A stretch of DNA of 64,000 bases, taken from the NCBI RefSeq assembly GCF_031323975.1, contig NZ_JAVIWS010000001.1, positions 2,232,001 through 2,296,000 on the forward strand, read 5' to 3'. This document shows, one piece after another, positions 8,296-17,335 of this stretch; within the stretch, counting starts at the first letter, position 1; each line of letters opens with the position of its first letter. This DNA comes from Escherichia ruysiae (GTDB lineage Bacteria; Pseudomonadota; Gammaproteobacteria; Enterobacterales; Enterobacteriaceae). A program made the position numbers and the translations under genes. The notes below the pieces were generated by a model, which was given only the letters and a program-made list of their open reading frames with translations, did no database searches and was not told the origin of the DNA.

Positions 8296-9816
8296 ATGAA
8301 CAGCACGCCAGTTCTGGAGATGCGCAATATTGCCAAAGCCTTCGGCAAATTTTACGCGCTCAAAGGGGTGGATTTGACGGTTTACCCTGGCGAGATCCAT
8401 GCCCTGATGGGGGAAAACGGCGCCGGAAAAAGCACGCTGATGAAGGTGCTGGCGGGGGCGTATACCGCCACCAGCGGCGAGATCCTGATAGACGGCAAGC
8501 CCTTTCACATTCGCACACCGAAAGATGCCTTAAGCGCCGGTATTACGCTGATTTATCAGGAGATGCAGCTGGCACCGAATCTGACGGTGGCAGAAAATAT
8601 TTTCCTCGGCAGCGAGCTTTCCCACGGCGGGCTGGTGCAGCGTAAAGAGATGCTGGTGCAGGCGCAAAAAGTGATCGACCGCCTCGGCGCGCAGTTTAAC
8701 GCCAGCGATAAAGTCATGACGCTGACCATCGCCGAGCAACAGCAGGTCGAAATCGCCCGCGCGTTGCATCGCAACAGCCGCATTCTGGTGATGGACGAAC
8801 CTACCGCCGCCCTCTCCTCCCGCGAAACTCACCGCCTGTTTGAACTGATTATGCGACTGCGCGATGAAGGGATGGCGATTATCTACATCAGCCACCGCAT
8901 GGCAGAAGTGTATGAGCTTTCCGATCGCGTCAGCGTGCTGCGTGACGGGCAATACGTTGGCAGCCTGACCCGCGACAATCTCAACGCCGGGGAACTGGTG
9001 CGGATGATGGTCGGCAGGCCGCTGAGCGATCTGTTCAATAAAGAGCGCGATATCCCGCTCGGCAAAGCCCGCCTGAACGTTCACCACCTGACCGACGGCG
9101 GCAAAGTCCAGCCGAGTAGCCTGCTGGTGCGTTCCGGCGAAATTGTCGGCCTCGCCGGGCTGGTGGGCGCCGGACGTTCCGAACTGGCGCAGTTAATTTT
9201 CGGCGTGCGGAAAGCGACAGGCGGAATGATTGAAGTCGATGGCGAACCGGTGGTGATCCACTCCCCGCGCGAAGCCATCGATCTTGGCATTGGTTTTCTC
9301 ACCGAAAACCGCAAAGAACAGGGATTGTTCCTTGAAATGGCGGCAGCCGAAAACATCACCATGGCAACCCTGGAGCGCGATGCCAGCTGGGGGATGCTCA
9401 ATCGCAAAAAAGCACAAACCATTTCCGATGACGCCATTAAGTTGCTCAACATCCGCGTGCCTCATGCCCAGGTGCGAGCAGGTGGGCTTTCGGGCGGTAA
9501 TCAGCAAAAACTGTTGATCTCCCGCTGGGTGGCGATTGACCCACGCATTTTACTGCTCGATGAACCCACGCGCGGCGTGGATGTCGGCGCAAAAAGCGAG
9601 ATCTACCGGATCATGAACGAGATGGCGCGCAAGGGCGTGGCGATCCTGATGATCTCCAGCGAACTGCCGGAGATAGTCGGGATGAGCGATCGCGTTTATG
9701 TAATGCGCGAAGGCAGCATTGCCGGTGAGTTAAACGGCAACAACATCACCCAGGAAAACATTATGACCTTAGCGACCGGCGTCAACGACGCCCATTCCCA
9801 GGCGGTGCGCTCATGA
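8296..9816 (+). CDS. Sugar ABC transporter ATP-binding protein (RbsA/AlsA family)
   Basis: A 506-residue double-NBD ATPase of the carbohydrate uptake transporter-2 class. NBD1 has Walker [10 protein letters not shown] (39-47) and Walker B with DEPTAALS near residue 167. NBD2 has a degenerate P-loop GLVGAGRSE, a full signature LSGGNQQ, and [13 protein letters not shown]. Such proteins energise uptake of ribose, allose, xylose, galactose and related sugars; the substrate cannot be read from the ATPase. The start at 8296 has AGGAG six bases upstream. It is first in the operon and overlaps the permease by 4 bp. It occupies the location of alsA in K-12 but belongs to a separate locus with its own regulators. 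Confidence 0.93.
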   Translation: MNSTPVLEMRNIAKAFGKFYALKGVDLTVYPGEIHALMGENGAGKSTLMKVLAGAYTATSGEILIDGKPFHIRTPKDALSAGITLIYQEMQLAPNLTVAENIFLGSELSHGGLVQRKEMLVQAQKVIDRLGAQFNASDKVMTLTIAEQQQVEIARALHRNSRILVMDEPTAALSSRETHRLFELIMRLRDEGMAIIYISHRMAEVYELSDRVSVLRDGQYVGSLTRDNLNAGELVRMMVGRPLSDLFNKERDIPLGKARLNVHHLTDGGKVQPSSLLVRSGEIVGLAGLVGAGRSELAQLIFGVRKATGGMIEVDGEPVVIHSPREAIDLGIGFLTENRKEQGLFLEMAAAENITMATLERDASWGMLNRKKAQTISDDAIKLLNIRVPHAQVRAGGLSGGNQQKLLISRWVAIDPRILLLDEPTRGVDVGAKSEIYRIMNEMARKGVAILMISSELPEIVGMSDRVYVMREGSIAGELNGNNITQENIMTLATGVNDAHSQAVRS

Positions 9817-10787
9817 CGACATCTGCAAAGACCTCTGCCAAAAAAATGTTAATGAGCGATCTGATGCAAACGGTCGGCATTTTGCCGATTCTGATCCTGA
9901 TCGTGGCGGTTTTTGGCTTTATCGCGCCGAACTTTTTTACCGAAAGTAACCTGCTGAATATTACCCGCCAGGCGTCGATCAACATTGTGCTGGCGGCAGG
10001 AATGACCTTCATCATTTTGACCGGCGGGATCGATCTTTCTGTAGGTTCAATTCTCGGCACCACGGCGGTGGCGGCGATGGTCGTCTCCCTTAGCCCGGAG
10101 TTCGCCATGCTGTCGATTCCAGCGGCGCTGATGCTCGGCCTGCTGCTGGGGTTGTTCAACGGCGCACTGGTGGCCTTTGCCGGATTGCCGCCATTTATCG
10201 TCACGCTCGGCACCTATACGGCGCTACGCGGGGCGGCGTATCTGCTGGCAGACGGCACCACGGTCATCAACTCCAACATTAATTTCGAGTGGATAGGTAA
10301 TAACTATCTCGGGCCGGTCCCGTGGCTGGTGGTGATTGCGCTGGCGGTGATCGTGGTGTGCTGGTTTATTCTGCGCCGCACCACACTTGGCGTTCATATC
10401 TACGCCGTCGGCGGCAATATGCAGGCGGCGCGTCTTACCGGCATTAAGGTCTGGCTGGTGCTGCTGTTTGTTTATGGCATGAGCGGCCTGCTTTCAGGGC
10501 TGGGCGGGATTATGAGCGCCTCGCGGCTATACAGCGCCAACGGCAACTTAGGCATGGGTTACGAACTGGACGCCATTGCGGCGGTGATCCTCGGCGGCAC
10601 CAGTTTTGTTGGCGGGATCGGCACCATCACCGGCACGCTGGTCGGCGCGCTGATTATCGCCACGCTCAACAACGGCATGACCTTAATGGGCGTCTCTTAC
10701 TTCTGGCAGTTGGTGATCAAAGGGGCGGTGATCATCATTGCGGTGCTGATCGACAAATACCGTACCCGACATCATCAAAGCGCATAA
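9813..10787 (+). CDS. Sugar ABC transporter permease (RbsC/AlsC family)
   Basis: A 324-residue polytopic inner-membrane protein with about eight to ten hydrophobic segments and the family hallmark [11 protein letters not shown] near residue 70. A later loop [16 protein letters not shown] matches the conserved cytoplasmic coupling loop of BPD_transp_2 permeases. It begins within the last four bases of the ATPase gene, indicating translational coupling, and the binding-protein gene follows after 30 bp. Confidence 0.93.
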   Translation: MTTSAKTSAKKMLMSDLMQTVGILPILILIVAVFGFIAPNFFTESNLLNITRQASINIVLAAGMTFIILTGGIDLSVGSILGTTAVAAMVVSLSPEFAMLSIPAALMLGLLLGLFNGALVAFAGLPPFIVTLGTYTALRGAAYLLADGTTVINSNINFEWIGNNYLGPVPWLVVIALAVIVVCWFILRRTTLGVHIYAVGGNMQAARLTGIKVWLVLLFVYGMSGLLSGLGGIMSASRLYSANGNLGMGYELDAIAAVILGGTSFVGGIGTITGTLVGALIIATLNNGMTLMGVSYFWQLVIKGAVIIIAVLIDKYRTRHHQSA

Positions 10788-10817
10788 CAACAATACCCTA
10801 CACATGAGGAATACAGT

Positions 10818-11759
10818 ATGAGATTGAAGCCCTTAGTGACCGCGCTCTGTGCAGGCGCGCTGCTGGCTGCGGCACCGTTCGCCCAGGCGAAAGAACTGAA
10901 ATCGATAGGCGTAACGGTAGGCGACCTGGCGAACCCGTTCTTCGTACAGATAACCAAAGGCGCGGAGCTGGAAGCGCGTAAACTGGCAGGCGATAACGTC
11001 AAAGTGACGCTGGTTTCCAGCGGCTACGATCTAGGCCAGCAGGTGTCGCAAATTGACAACTTTATCGCCGCTAACGTCGATATGATCATCCTTAACGCTG
11101 CCGATTCAAAAGGGATCGGCCCGGCGGTGAAACGGGCGAAAGACGCCGGGATCGTGGTGGTGGCGGTTGACGTAGCGGCAGAAGGTGCCGACGCCACCAT
11201 TACTTCCGATAACACCCAGGCGGGCGAAATGGCCTGTAAATACATCACCGATCGCCTGAAAGGCAAAGGCAACGTGGTGATCATCAACGGCCCGCCGGTG
11301 TCCGCCGTGCAGAACCGCGTCGAAGGCTGCCAGACCGAATTTAAACGCCATCCTGACATCAAGGTGCTCTCTGACAACCAGAACGCCAAAGGCAGTCGTG
11401 AAGGCGGACTGGAGGTGATGACCGGGCTGCTGGCGGCGAATCCGAAGATCGACGGCGTGTTTGCGATTAACGATCCCACCGCGATCGGCGCCGATCTGGC
11501 AGCAAAACAGGCACAACGTAACGAGTTCTTTATTGTTGGCGTGGATGGTAGCCCGGACGCCGAAGAGGCGCTGAAGCGTGAGAACTCATTGTTTGTCGCG
11601 ACTCCCGCACAAGACCCACAGGTGATGGCGGCGAAAGCCGTCGAGATCGGTTATGACATTTTGCAGGGCAAACCCGCGCCGAAAGAGCCGGTGCTGATCC
11701 CGGTGACGATGATCGACAAAGACAACGTCGGCAATTACAAAGGCTGGACGGTGAAATAA
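10818..11759 (+). CDS. Periplasmic sugar-binding protein (RbsB-like)
   Basis: A 313-residue type I periplasmic binding protein. The Sec signal peptide is 24 residues, ending in FAQA. The mature chain begins KELKSIGVTVGDLANPFF, the ribose/allose-type ligand-binding start. Aromatic and charged residues at positions typical of the pyranose pocket are present, but the ligand cannot be named. The two-component sensor next door could respond to this protein or to the sugar itself. A hairpin lies just after its stop codon. Confidence 0.92.
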   Translation: MRLKPLVTALCAGALLAAAPFAQAKELKSIGVTVGDLANPFFVQITKGAELEARKLAGDNVKVTLVSSGYDLGQQVSQIDNFIAANVDMIILNAADSKGIGPAVKRAKDAGIVVVAVDVAAEGADATITSDNTQAGEMACKYITDRLKGKGNVVIINGPPVSAVQNRVEGCQTEFKRHPDIKVLSDNQNAKGSREGGLEVMTGLLAANPKIDGVFAINDPTAIGADLAAKQAQRNEFFIVGVDGSPDAEEALKRENSLFVATPAQDPQVMAAKAVEIGYDILQGKPAPKEPVLIPVTMIDKDNVGNYKGWTVK

Positions 11760-11766
11760 GTCCGAA

Positions 11767-11789
11767 GCCGGGCGGCGACGCTGCCCGGC
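11767..11789 (+). terminator. Intra-operonic hairpin after the binding-protein gene
   Basis: A seven-base-pair stem GCCGGGC/GCCCGGC with a 9-nt loop and no T-run. It sits between the binding-protein gene and the sugar kinase, as in many ABC operons. It probably acts as an RNA stabiliser or partial terminator, giving more binding protein than kinase. Confidence 0.5.
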
Positions 11790-11819
11790 GGTAGCGCATT
11801 AGCTAATCCAGGAGCTGGC

Positions 11820-12821
11820 ATGATGGAACGTAAAGGTATTATCGCAGCAGGAAATATGCTGGTTGATCACGTCCACCAGATTATCCAGTGGCCGGAGCGC
11901 GGCTGGCTGGCGGAGATCACCCACAGCGAACGCTCTACCGGTGGCGCACCGCTTAACGTCCTGCTGACGCTGGCGAAAATGCGCGCCGGGCTGCCTTTGC
12001 AGGCGGTCGGGCTAATCGGTCAGGACAGCGATGGCGATTACATTATGGCGATGCTGGAGCAATATCACGTCAACCGCCAGCATGTGCAGCGCACCACTTT
12101 TGCGCCGACGTCGATGTCGCAGGTGATGACCGATCCCAGCGGACAGCGCACATTTTTCCATTCACCGGGCGCTAACCGGCTGCTGGATCTTCCGGCGTTC
12201 GACCAGCTTGATAGCAGCATGAAAATCTTCCATCTCGGTTATCTGCTGTTGCTCGAAAGCCTGGATATGCCAGACGATGTTTATGGCACTCGAAGCGCCC
12301 GCCTGCTGGCGCAGATGCATGACGCTGGCTATGAAACCTGTCTCGATCTGGTTTCCCGCAAGGGCGATCCGCGCTATCAGCCGCTGGTATTGCCCGCGTT
12401 GCGTCATCTGGATTATCTGGTGATTAACGAACTGGAGGCTGGGGAATTTAGCGGGCTGGAGATTCGTTTGCCTAACGGCGAGCCACATATCGCGCATATT
12501 GCCGCCGCCGCGCGCGAACTGTTAGATGCGGGCGTGCGCCAGCGCGTGGTGATTCACTGCGCGGAAGGCGCATGGGGAGAGACGCCGGAACAGGGCGGCA
12601 TGTGGATACCCTCACGGAAATTAGAACCGCGCGAGATTATCGGTAGCGTCGGCGCGGGTGATGCGTTTTGTGCCGGATTTTTGTATGGCTGCCACGAACG
12701 CTGGACGCTTACCGAGAGCATCAAACTGGCACATGCCTGCGCACGCGCGAGCCTGTTATGCGCCAACGCCATCGACGGGGCAAAAACACTGGAAGAGCTG
12801 CAAACAGAAATGTCGGATTAA
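11820..12821 (+). CDS. PfkB/ribokinase-family carbohydrate kinase
   Basis: A 333-residue kinase of the PfkB family. Near the N-terminus is the substrate-binding Gly-Gly motif (STGGAPLNVLLTLAKM), and near the C-terminus GSVGAGDAFCAGF with the catalytic Asp near residue 281. The family phosphorylates sugars or nucleosides on a hydroxymethyl group. Being last in the ABC operon, it likely phosphorylates the imported sugar. Two adjacent ATGs lie at 11820 and 11823, and AGGAG is positioned for either. The stop codon overlaps that of the convergent response regulator. No isomerase, epimerase or aldolase is nearby, so the product must enter central metabolism through genes elsewhere. Confidence 0.9.
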   Translation: MMERKGIIAAGNMLVDHVHQIIQWPERGWLAEITHSERSTGGAPLNVLLTLAKMRAGLPLQAVGLIGQDSDGDYIMAMLEQYHVNRQHVQRTTFAPTSMSQVMTDPSGQRTFFHSPGANRLLDLPAFDQLDSSMKIFHLGYLLLLESLDMPDDVYGTRSARLLAQMHDAGYETCLDLVSRKGDPRYQPLVLPALRHLDYLVINELEAGEFSGLEIRLPNGEPHIAHIAAAARELLDAGVRQRVVIHCAEGAWGETPEQGGMWIPSRKLEPREIIGSVGAGDAFCAGFLYGCHERWTLTESIKLAHACARASLLCANAIDGAKTLEELQTEMSD

Positions 12822-13525
12822 TGCACGTCGGCAGCGAAGACGTAACCCAGACCGCGCAGAGTTTTAATCAACATTGGCTGATGCGGGTTCAGTTCGATTT
12901 TGCGTCGTAGTCGCATGATTAATACGTCGATGGTGCGATCAAACACCTCTATGCTGTCACTATGGGTAAACTCCAGCAACTGCTCACGGCTCAATACCCG
13001 ACGGGCGTTTTGTGCCAGAGCCAGCAACAAGCAATATTCGCCCTGAGTCAGCTCAACAAGTTGCTGTCGCGGATTGTGTAGCTGGCAGCGTGTGGTATCG
13101 AGATACCAGCCATTAAATGACAGCCCGGCATTTTTCTCCTCATTGACCGCCAGCACGCCAACGCGCCGTAACACCGCTTTTAGTCGCGCGACCACTACCC
13201 GTGGGGTAAATGGCTTGCAGATGTAATCATCCGCGCCCATTTCCAGCCCGACCACCACATCAGACTCACTGCCCAGACCGGTCAGCATCACCACCGGCAA
13301 TGCAGGACGCATTTTCTGTAGTTGTTGTAATACCATCAGGCCGTTGGTATCAGGCAACATCATATCCAGCACCACCAGTGCAATATCAGGATCGCCTTCA
13401 ATACACGATATTGCCGCCTGTCCGGTATGGCAGACTGAAACCGTAAAGACATGTTCGCTTAACACGTCCTGCAACAGTGCACAGATAGCCGCGTCATCAT
13501 CCACCACCAGCACCACGGGTTTCAT
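12818..13525 (-). CDS. OmpR-family response regulator (TorR-like)
   Basis: A 235-residue two-domain regulator. The receiver domain has acidic residues DDD at 9-11, the phosphoacceptor Asp near residue 54 (LDMMLPD) and a Lys in YICKPF. A winged-helix DNA-binding domain follows, ending GYVFAADVH, close to the C-terminus of TorR. ATG 13525 with GGAG is preferred; an in-frame ATG at 13540 would add five residues. It is separated from the hybrid kinase by the whole ABC operon and is convergent with it, but no other sensor is present, so the two are the obvious pair. It probably controls the ABC operon. Confidence 0.88.
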   Translation of the reverse strand: MKPVVLVVDDDAAICALLQDVLSEHVFTVSVCHTGQAAISCIEGDPDIALVVLDMMLPDTNGLMVLQQLQKMRPALPVVMLTGLGSESDVVVGLEMGADDYICKPFTPRVVVARLKAVLRRVGVLAVNEEKNAGLSFNGWYLDTTRCQLHNPRQQLVELTQGEYCLLLALAQNARRVLSREQLLEFTHSDSIEVFDRTIDVLIMRLRRKIELNPHQPMLIKTLRGLGYVFAADVH

Positions 13526-13815
13526 GGTTACACTCCGCATTATTCACCTGATTAATCATTGTGCGTACTTCCTGGCGAAGTGAAAGAGGAAAGCAATATA
13601 TATAATAAAAATATAATTCATGTCACATTATTGATATTGTTAATAGATATGCCGTACTTTTTCACCTTCAGCACAAATGCCTAATAAAATGGCTCGTTCC
13701 GCTCACACTTCCACTTATTAAAGTCGCAATTTCCCAATTATGATATCGCCAGCTTTAAATGACGTATTTTGCATGGATTACATATTTACGACACAAATGA
13801 TAAATGGAGATTTAT
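13526..13815. other. AT-rich divergent promoter region, response regulator / yjcS
   Basis: About 290 bp, very A/T-rich around 13590-13660, separating the response regulator (minus strand) from yjcS (plus strand). No ORF is seen and no repeat like that at 8208 is obvious. H-NS binding would be plausible from composition. Confidence 0.5.
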
Positions 13816-15801
13816 ATGAATAACTCTCGGTTATTCCGTTTGAGCAGGATTGTTATTGCGTTAACCGCCGCCAGCGGCATGATGGTAAATACCGCTTACG
13901 CGAAAGAGGAAGCGAAAGCCACCTCCCAATATACGCAACAGGTAAATCAGAATTACGCCAAATCATTACCGTTTAGCGATCGTCAGGATTTTGACGACGC
14001 CCAGCGCGGATTTATCGCCCCGCTGCTCGATGAAGGTATTCTGCGTGATGCGAACGGCAAAGTTTACTACCGCGCGGACGATTACAAATTTGATATTAAT
14101 GCCGCTGCGCCGGAAACGGTAAACCCCAGCCTGTGGCGTCAGTCACAGATCAACGGTATTTCTGGCCTGTTCAAAGTCACCGATAAAATGTATCAGGTGC
14201 GCGGCCAGGACATCTCCAACATTACGTTCGTGGAAGGCGAGAAAGGCATTATTGTTATCGACCCGCTGGTAACGCCGCCTGCCGCAAAAGCCGCCCTTGA
14301 CCTTTACTTCCAGCATCGTCCGCAAAAACCGATTGTTGCGGTTATCTACACCCACAGCCACACTGACCACTATGGTGGCGTGAAAGGTATTATCTCTGAA
14401 GCCGATGTTAAATCGGGCAAAGTGCAGGTGATTGCCCCTGCTGGATTTATGGACGAAGCCATCAGTGAAAACGTGCTGGCGGGTAACATCATGAGCCGCC
14501 GTGCGCTCTACTCTTACGGTCTGTTACTGCCGCACAACGCGCAAGGCAACGTGGGTAATGGCCTTGGCGTGACGCTGGCAACCGGTGACCCAAGCATTAT
14601 TGCGCCAACCAAAACAATCGTCAGAACTGGCGAGAAGATGATTATCGACGGTCTGGAGTTTGACTTCCTGATGACCCCTGGCAGCGAAGCGCCAGCGGAA
14701 ATGCACTTCTATATTCCGGCACTGAAAGCCCTGTGTACCGCCGAGAACGCCACTCATACCCTGCACAACTTCTACACTCTGCGCGGCGCGAAAACCCGCG
14801 ATACCAGCAAATGGACCGAGTACCTGAACGAAACGCTGGATATGTGGGGTAACGAAGCGGAAGTCCTGTTTATGCCGCACACCTGGCCGGTATGGGGCAA
14901 TAAGCATATCAATGATTATATTGGTAAATATCGCGATACTATCAAGTACATTCACGACCAGACCCTGCACCTGGCAAACCAGGGCTACACCATGAATGAA
15001 ATCGGCGACATGATTAAGCTGCCACCTGCGCTTGCCAATAACTGGGCCAGCCGTGGCTATTACGGTTCTGTCAGCCACAACGCCCGTGCGGTATATAACT
15101 TCTACCTCGGCTATTACGACGGTAACCCGGCAAACCTGCATCCGTATGGTCAGGTGGAGATGGGTAAACGTTATGTACAGGCGTTGGGCGGTTCCGCACG
15201 CGTCATCAGCCTGGCGCAAGAAGCAAACAAGCAGGGAGATTATCGCTGGTCGGCAGAGTTACTGAAACAGGTGATTGCCGCCAATCCGGGCGACCAGGTG
15301 GCGAAGAATCTGCAAGCCAATAACTTTGAACAGCTTGGTTATCAGGCGGAATCCGCCACCTGGCGCGGTTTCTACCTGACTGGCGCGAAAGAGCTGCGCG
15401 AAGGGGTACATAAGTTCAGCCACGGCACCACCGGTTCCCCGGATACCATTCGCGGGATGTCGGTCGAAATGCTGTTCGACTTTATGGCTGTTCGCCTCGA
15501 TAGCGAAAAAGCCGCCGGGAAGAACATCAGCCTGAACTTCAATATGAGTAACGGCGATAACCTCAACCTGACCCTGAACGATAGCGTGCTTAACTACCGT
15601 AAAACGCTGCAACCGCAAGCCAATGCGTCCTTCTACATTAGCCGTGAAGATCTGCACGCCGTGCTGACCGGACAGGCAAAAATGGCGGATCTGGTAAAAG
15701 CGAAGAAAGCCAAAATTATTGGCAATGGTGCGAAACTGGAAGAAATTATTGCTTGTCTGGATAATTTCGATTTGTGGGTGAATATTGTAACCCCGAATTA
15801 A
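13816..15801 (+). CDS. yjcS: Alkyl/aryl-sulfatase YjcS, metallo-beta-lactamase fold
   Basis: A 661-residue periplasmic sulfatase of the SdsA1 type, which hydrolyses linear alkyl sulfates such as dodecyl sulfate. It has a signal peptide (about 29 residues, ending NTAYA), the zinc motif THSHTDH near residue 178, further metal ligands in the TAENATHT region, and a C-terminal SCP2-like domain. The start at 13816 follows GGAGATTTAT; an in-frame ATG at 13804 would add four residues. It is monocistronic with a strong terminator. Confidence 0.93.
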   Translation: MNNSRLFRLSRIVIALTAASGMMVNTAYAKEEAKATSQYTQQVNQNYAKSLPFSDRQDFDDAQRGFIAPLLDEGILRDANGKVYYRADDYKFDINAAAPETVNPSLWRQSQINGISGLFKVTDKMYQVRGQDISNITFVEGEKGIIVIDPLVTPPAAKAALDLYFQHRPQKPIVAVIYTHSHTDHYGGVKGIISEADVKSGKVQVIAPAGFMDEAISENVLAGNIMSRRALYSYGLLLPHNAQGNVGNGLGVTLATGDPSIIAPTKTIVRTGEKMIIDGLEFDFLMTPGSEAPAEMHFYIPALKALCTAENATHTLHNFYTLRGAKTRDTSKWTEYLNETLDMWGNEAEVLFMPHTWPVWGNKHINDYIGKYRDTIKYIHDQTLHLANQGYTMNEIGDMIKLPPALANNWASRGYYGSVSHNARAVYNFYLGYYDGNPANLHPYGQVEMGKRYVQALGGSARVISLAQEANKQGDYRWSAELLKQVIAANPGDQVAKNLQANNFEQLGYQAESATWRGFYLTGAKELREGVHKFSHGTTGSPDTIRGMSVEMLFDFMAVRLDSEKAAGKNISLNFNMSNGDNLNLTLNDSVLNYRKTLQPQANASFYISREDLHAVLTGQAKMADLVKAKKAKIIGNGAKLEEIIACLDNFDLWVNIVTPN

Positions 15802-15812
15802 TTCCACTCATT

Positions 15813-15840
15813 TTCGGGGGCATTCAAGCCCCCGAAAGTA
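15813..15840 (+). terminator. Rho-independent terminator after yjcS
   Basis: A nine-base-pair stem TTCGGGGGC/GCCCCCGAA with a 6-nt loop, followed by an A/T-rich tail. It is placed just after the yjcS stop. Confidence 0.75.
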
Positions 15841-16009
15841 TTTATATTAAAAATACATACAGAAAATTAATACACAATATATATAAGTTATGAATGCGGT
15901 GGCTGAATAAAGCTATTTTTATTCATCAAGAAAATAGCCATACTGACGCCTTCAATGGATATTGATATTCACTACAGATATTGTTCGCAGCAGACAGGAT
16001 GTATTTATT

Positions 16010-16285
16010 ATGCCAACAGTTCTCTCTCGCATGGTGATGCAATTCAAAAAAGCAGCCTGGATAATTCCCGTCATCATGGTTTCGGGATGCTCATTATCTC
16101 CGGCGATCCCGGTGATTGGCGCTTATTATCCCAGCTGGTTTTTCTGCGCTATTGCCAGCCTTATTGTGACACTCATCACGAGGCGAATTATTCAGAGGGC
16201 AAATATCAATCTGGCATTTGTCGGAATTATTTATACCGCCCTTTTTGCTCTCTACGCCATGCTGTTCTGGCTGGCATTTTTCTAA
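16010..16285 (+). CDS. ytcA: Small lipoprotein YtcA
   Basis: A 91-residue protein with a lipobox VSGCSLS (Cys near residue 27), followed by two hydrophobic segments (about 36-60 and 70-91). It lies 18 bp before mdtN and is co-directional, matching the K-12 ytcA-mdtNOP arrangement. It resembles the small DUF1656-type membrane partners found with MdtN/AaeA-type efflux systems. The start was chosen to match the known length, with the ATG near an AT-rich leader. Its role in the efflux complex is inferred. Confidence 0.85.
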   Translation: MPTVLSRMVMQFKKAAWIIPVIMVSGCSLSPAIPVIGAYYPSWFFCAIASLIVTLITRRIIQRANINLAFVGIIYTALFALYAMLFWLAFF

Positions 16286-16303
16286 TCTATTTGAGATGCG
16301 CTC

Positions 16304-17335
16304 ATGGAAAGTACGCCGAAAAAAGCTCCTCGCAGTAAGATCCCTGCCCTGCTGGTCGTTGCGCTGGCGCTTGTTGCCCTCGTTTTCGTTATCTGGCGCG
16401 TAGACAGTGCGCCATCAACTAATGACGCTTACGCGTCAGCAGATACCATTGATCTGGTGCCGGAAGTCAGCGGTCGCATTGTAGAACTGGCGGTCACCGA
16501 CAACCAGGCGGTGAAACAGGGCGATTTACTGTTCCGCATCGACCCGCGCCCGTACGAAGCCAATCTGGCGAAAGCCGAAGCCTCCCTCGCGGCGCTGGAT
16601 AAGCAAATTATGCTCACCCAGCGTAGCGTTGACGCGCAACAGTTTGGTGCCGACTCGGTTAATGCCACGGTAGAAAAAGCCCGTGCCGCCGCGAAACAGG
16701 CCACAGATACATTACGCCGCACCGAGCCGCTGCTGAAGGAAGGTTTTGTTTCTGCTGAAGACGTTGACCGTGCGAGAACCGCACAGCGCGCTGCCGAGGC
16801 CGATCTTAATGCCGTATTGTTGCAGGCGCAGTCAGCCGCCAGCGGCGTCAGCGGCGTCGATGCGCTGGTCGCCCAACGTGCGGCGGTGGAAGCGGATATC
16901 GCGCTAACCAAACTGCATCTGGAAATGGCAACCGTCCGCGCGCCGTTTGATGGTCGGGTCATTTCCCTCAAAACCTCGGTTGGGCAATTTGCTTCTGCCA
17001 TGCGCCCTATTTTCACGCTAATCGACACTCGTCACTGGTACGTTATCGCCAACTTCCGCGAAACCGATCTGAAAAATATTCATGCCGGTACGCCTGCGAC
17101 GATTCGCCTGATGAGCGACAGCGGCAAAACCTTCGAGGGTAAAGTGGATTCCATTGGCTACGGCGTGCTGCCGGATGACGGCGGTCTGGTGCTGGGCGGC
17201 CTGCCGAAAGTGTCTCGCTCTATTAACTGGGTTCGCGTTGCCCAGCGTTTTCCGGTCAAAATCATGGTCGATAAACCTGACCCGGAAATGTTCCGTATTG
17301 GCGCGTCGGCAGTCGCTAATCTTGAGCCGCAATAA
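16304..17335 (+). CDS. mdtN: Membrane-fusion efflux protein MdtN
   Basis: A 343-residue HlyD/EmrA-type periplasmic adaptor. One N-terminal transmembrane helix (about 12-30) is followed by a biotinyl-lipoyl-like half (SGRIVELAVTDNQAVKQGD), a long coiled-coil hairpin, and the return half with RAPFDGRVISLKTSVGQF. It links the inner-membrane component MdtO to the outer-membrane factor MdtP. The MdtNOP system is implicated in resistance to puromycin and acriflavine. Its stop overlaps the mdtO start. Confidence 0.94.
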   Translation: MESTPKKAPRSKIPALLVVALALVALVFVIWRVDSAPSTNDAYASADTIDLVPEVSGRIVELAVTDNQAVKQGDLLFRIDPRPYEANLAKAEASLAALDKQIMLTQRSVDAQQFGADSVNATVEKARAAAKQATDTLRRTEPLLKEGFVSAEDVDRARTAQRAAEADLNAVLLQAQSAASGVSGVDALVAQRAAVEADIALTKLHLEMATVRAPFDGRVISLKTSVGQFASAMRPIFTLIDTRHWYVIANFRETDLKNIHAGTPATIRLMSDSGKTFEGKVDSIGYGVLPDDGGLVLGGLPKVSRSINWVRVAQRFPVKIMVDKPDPEMFRIGASAVANLEPQ

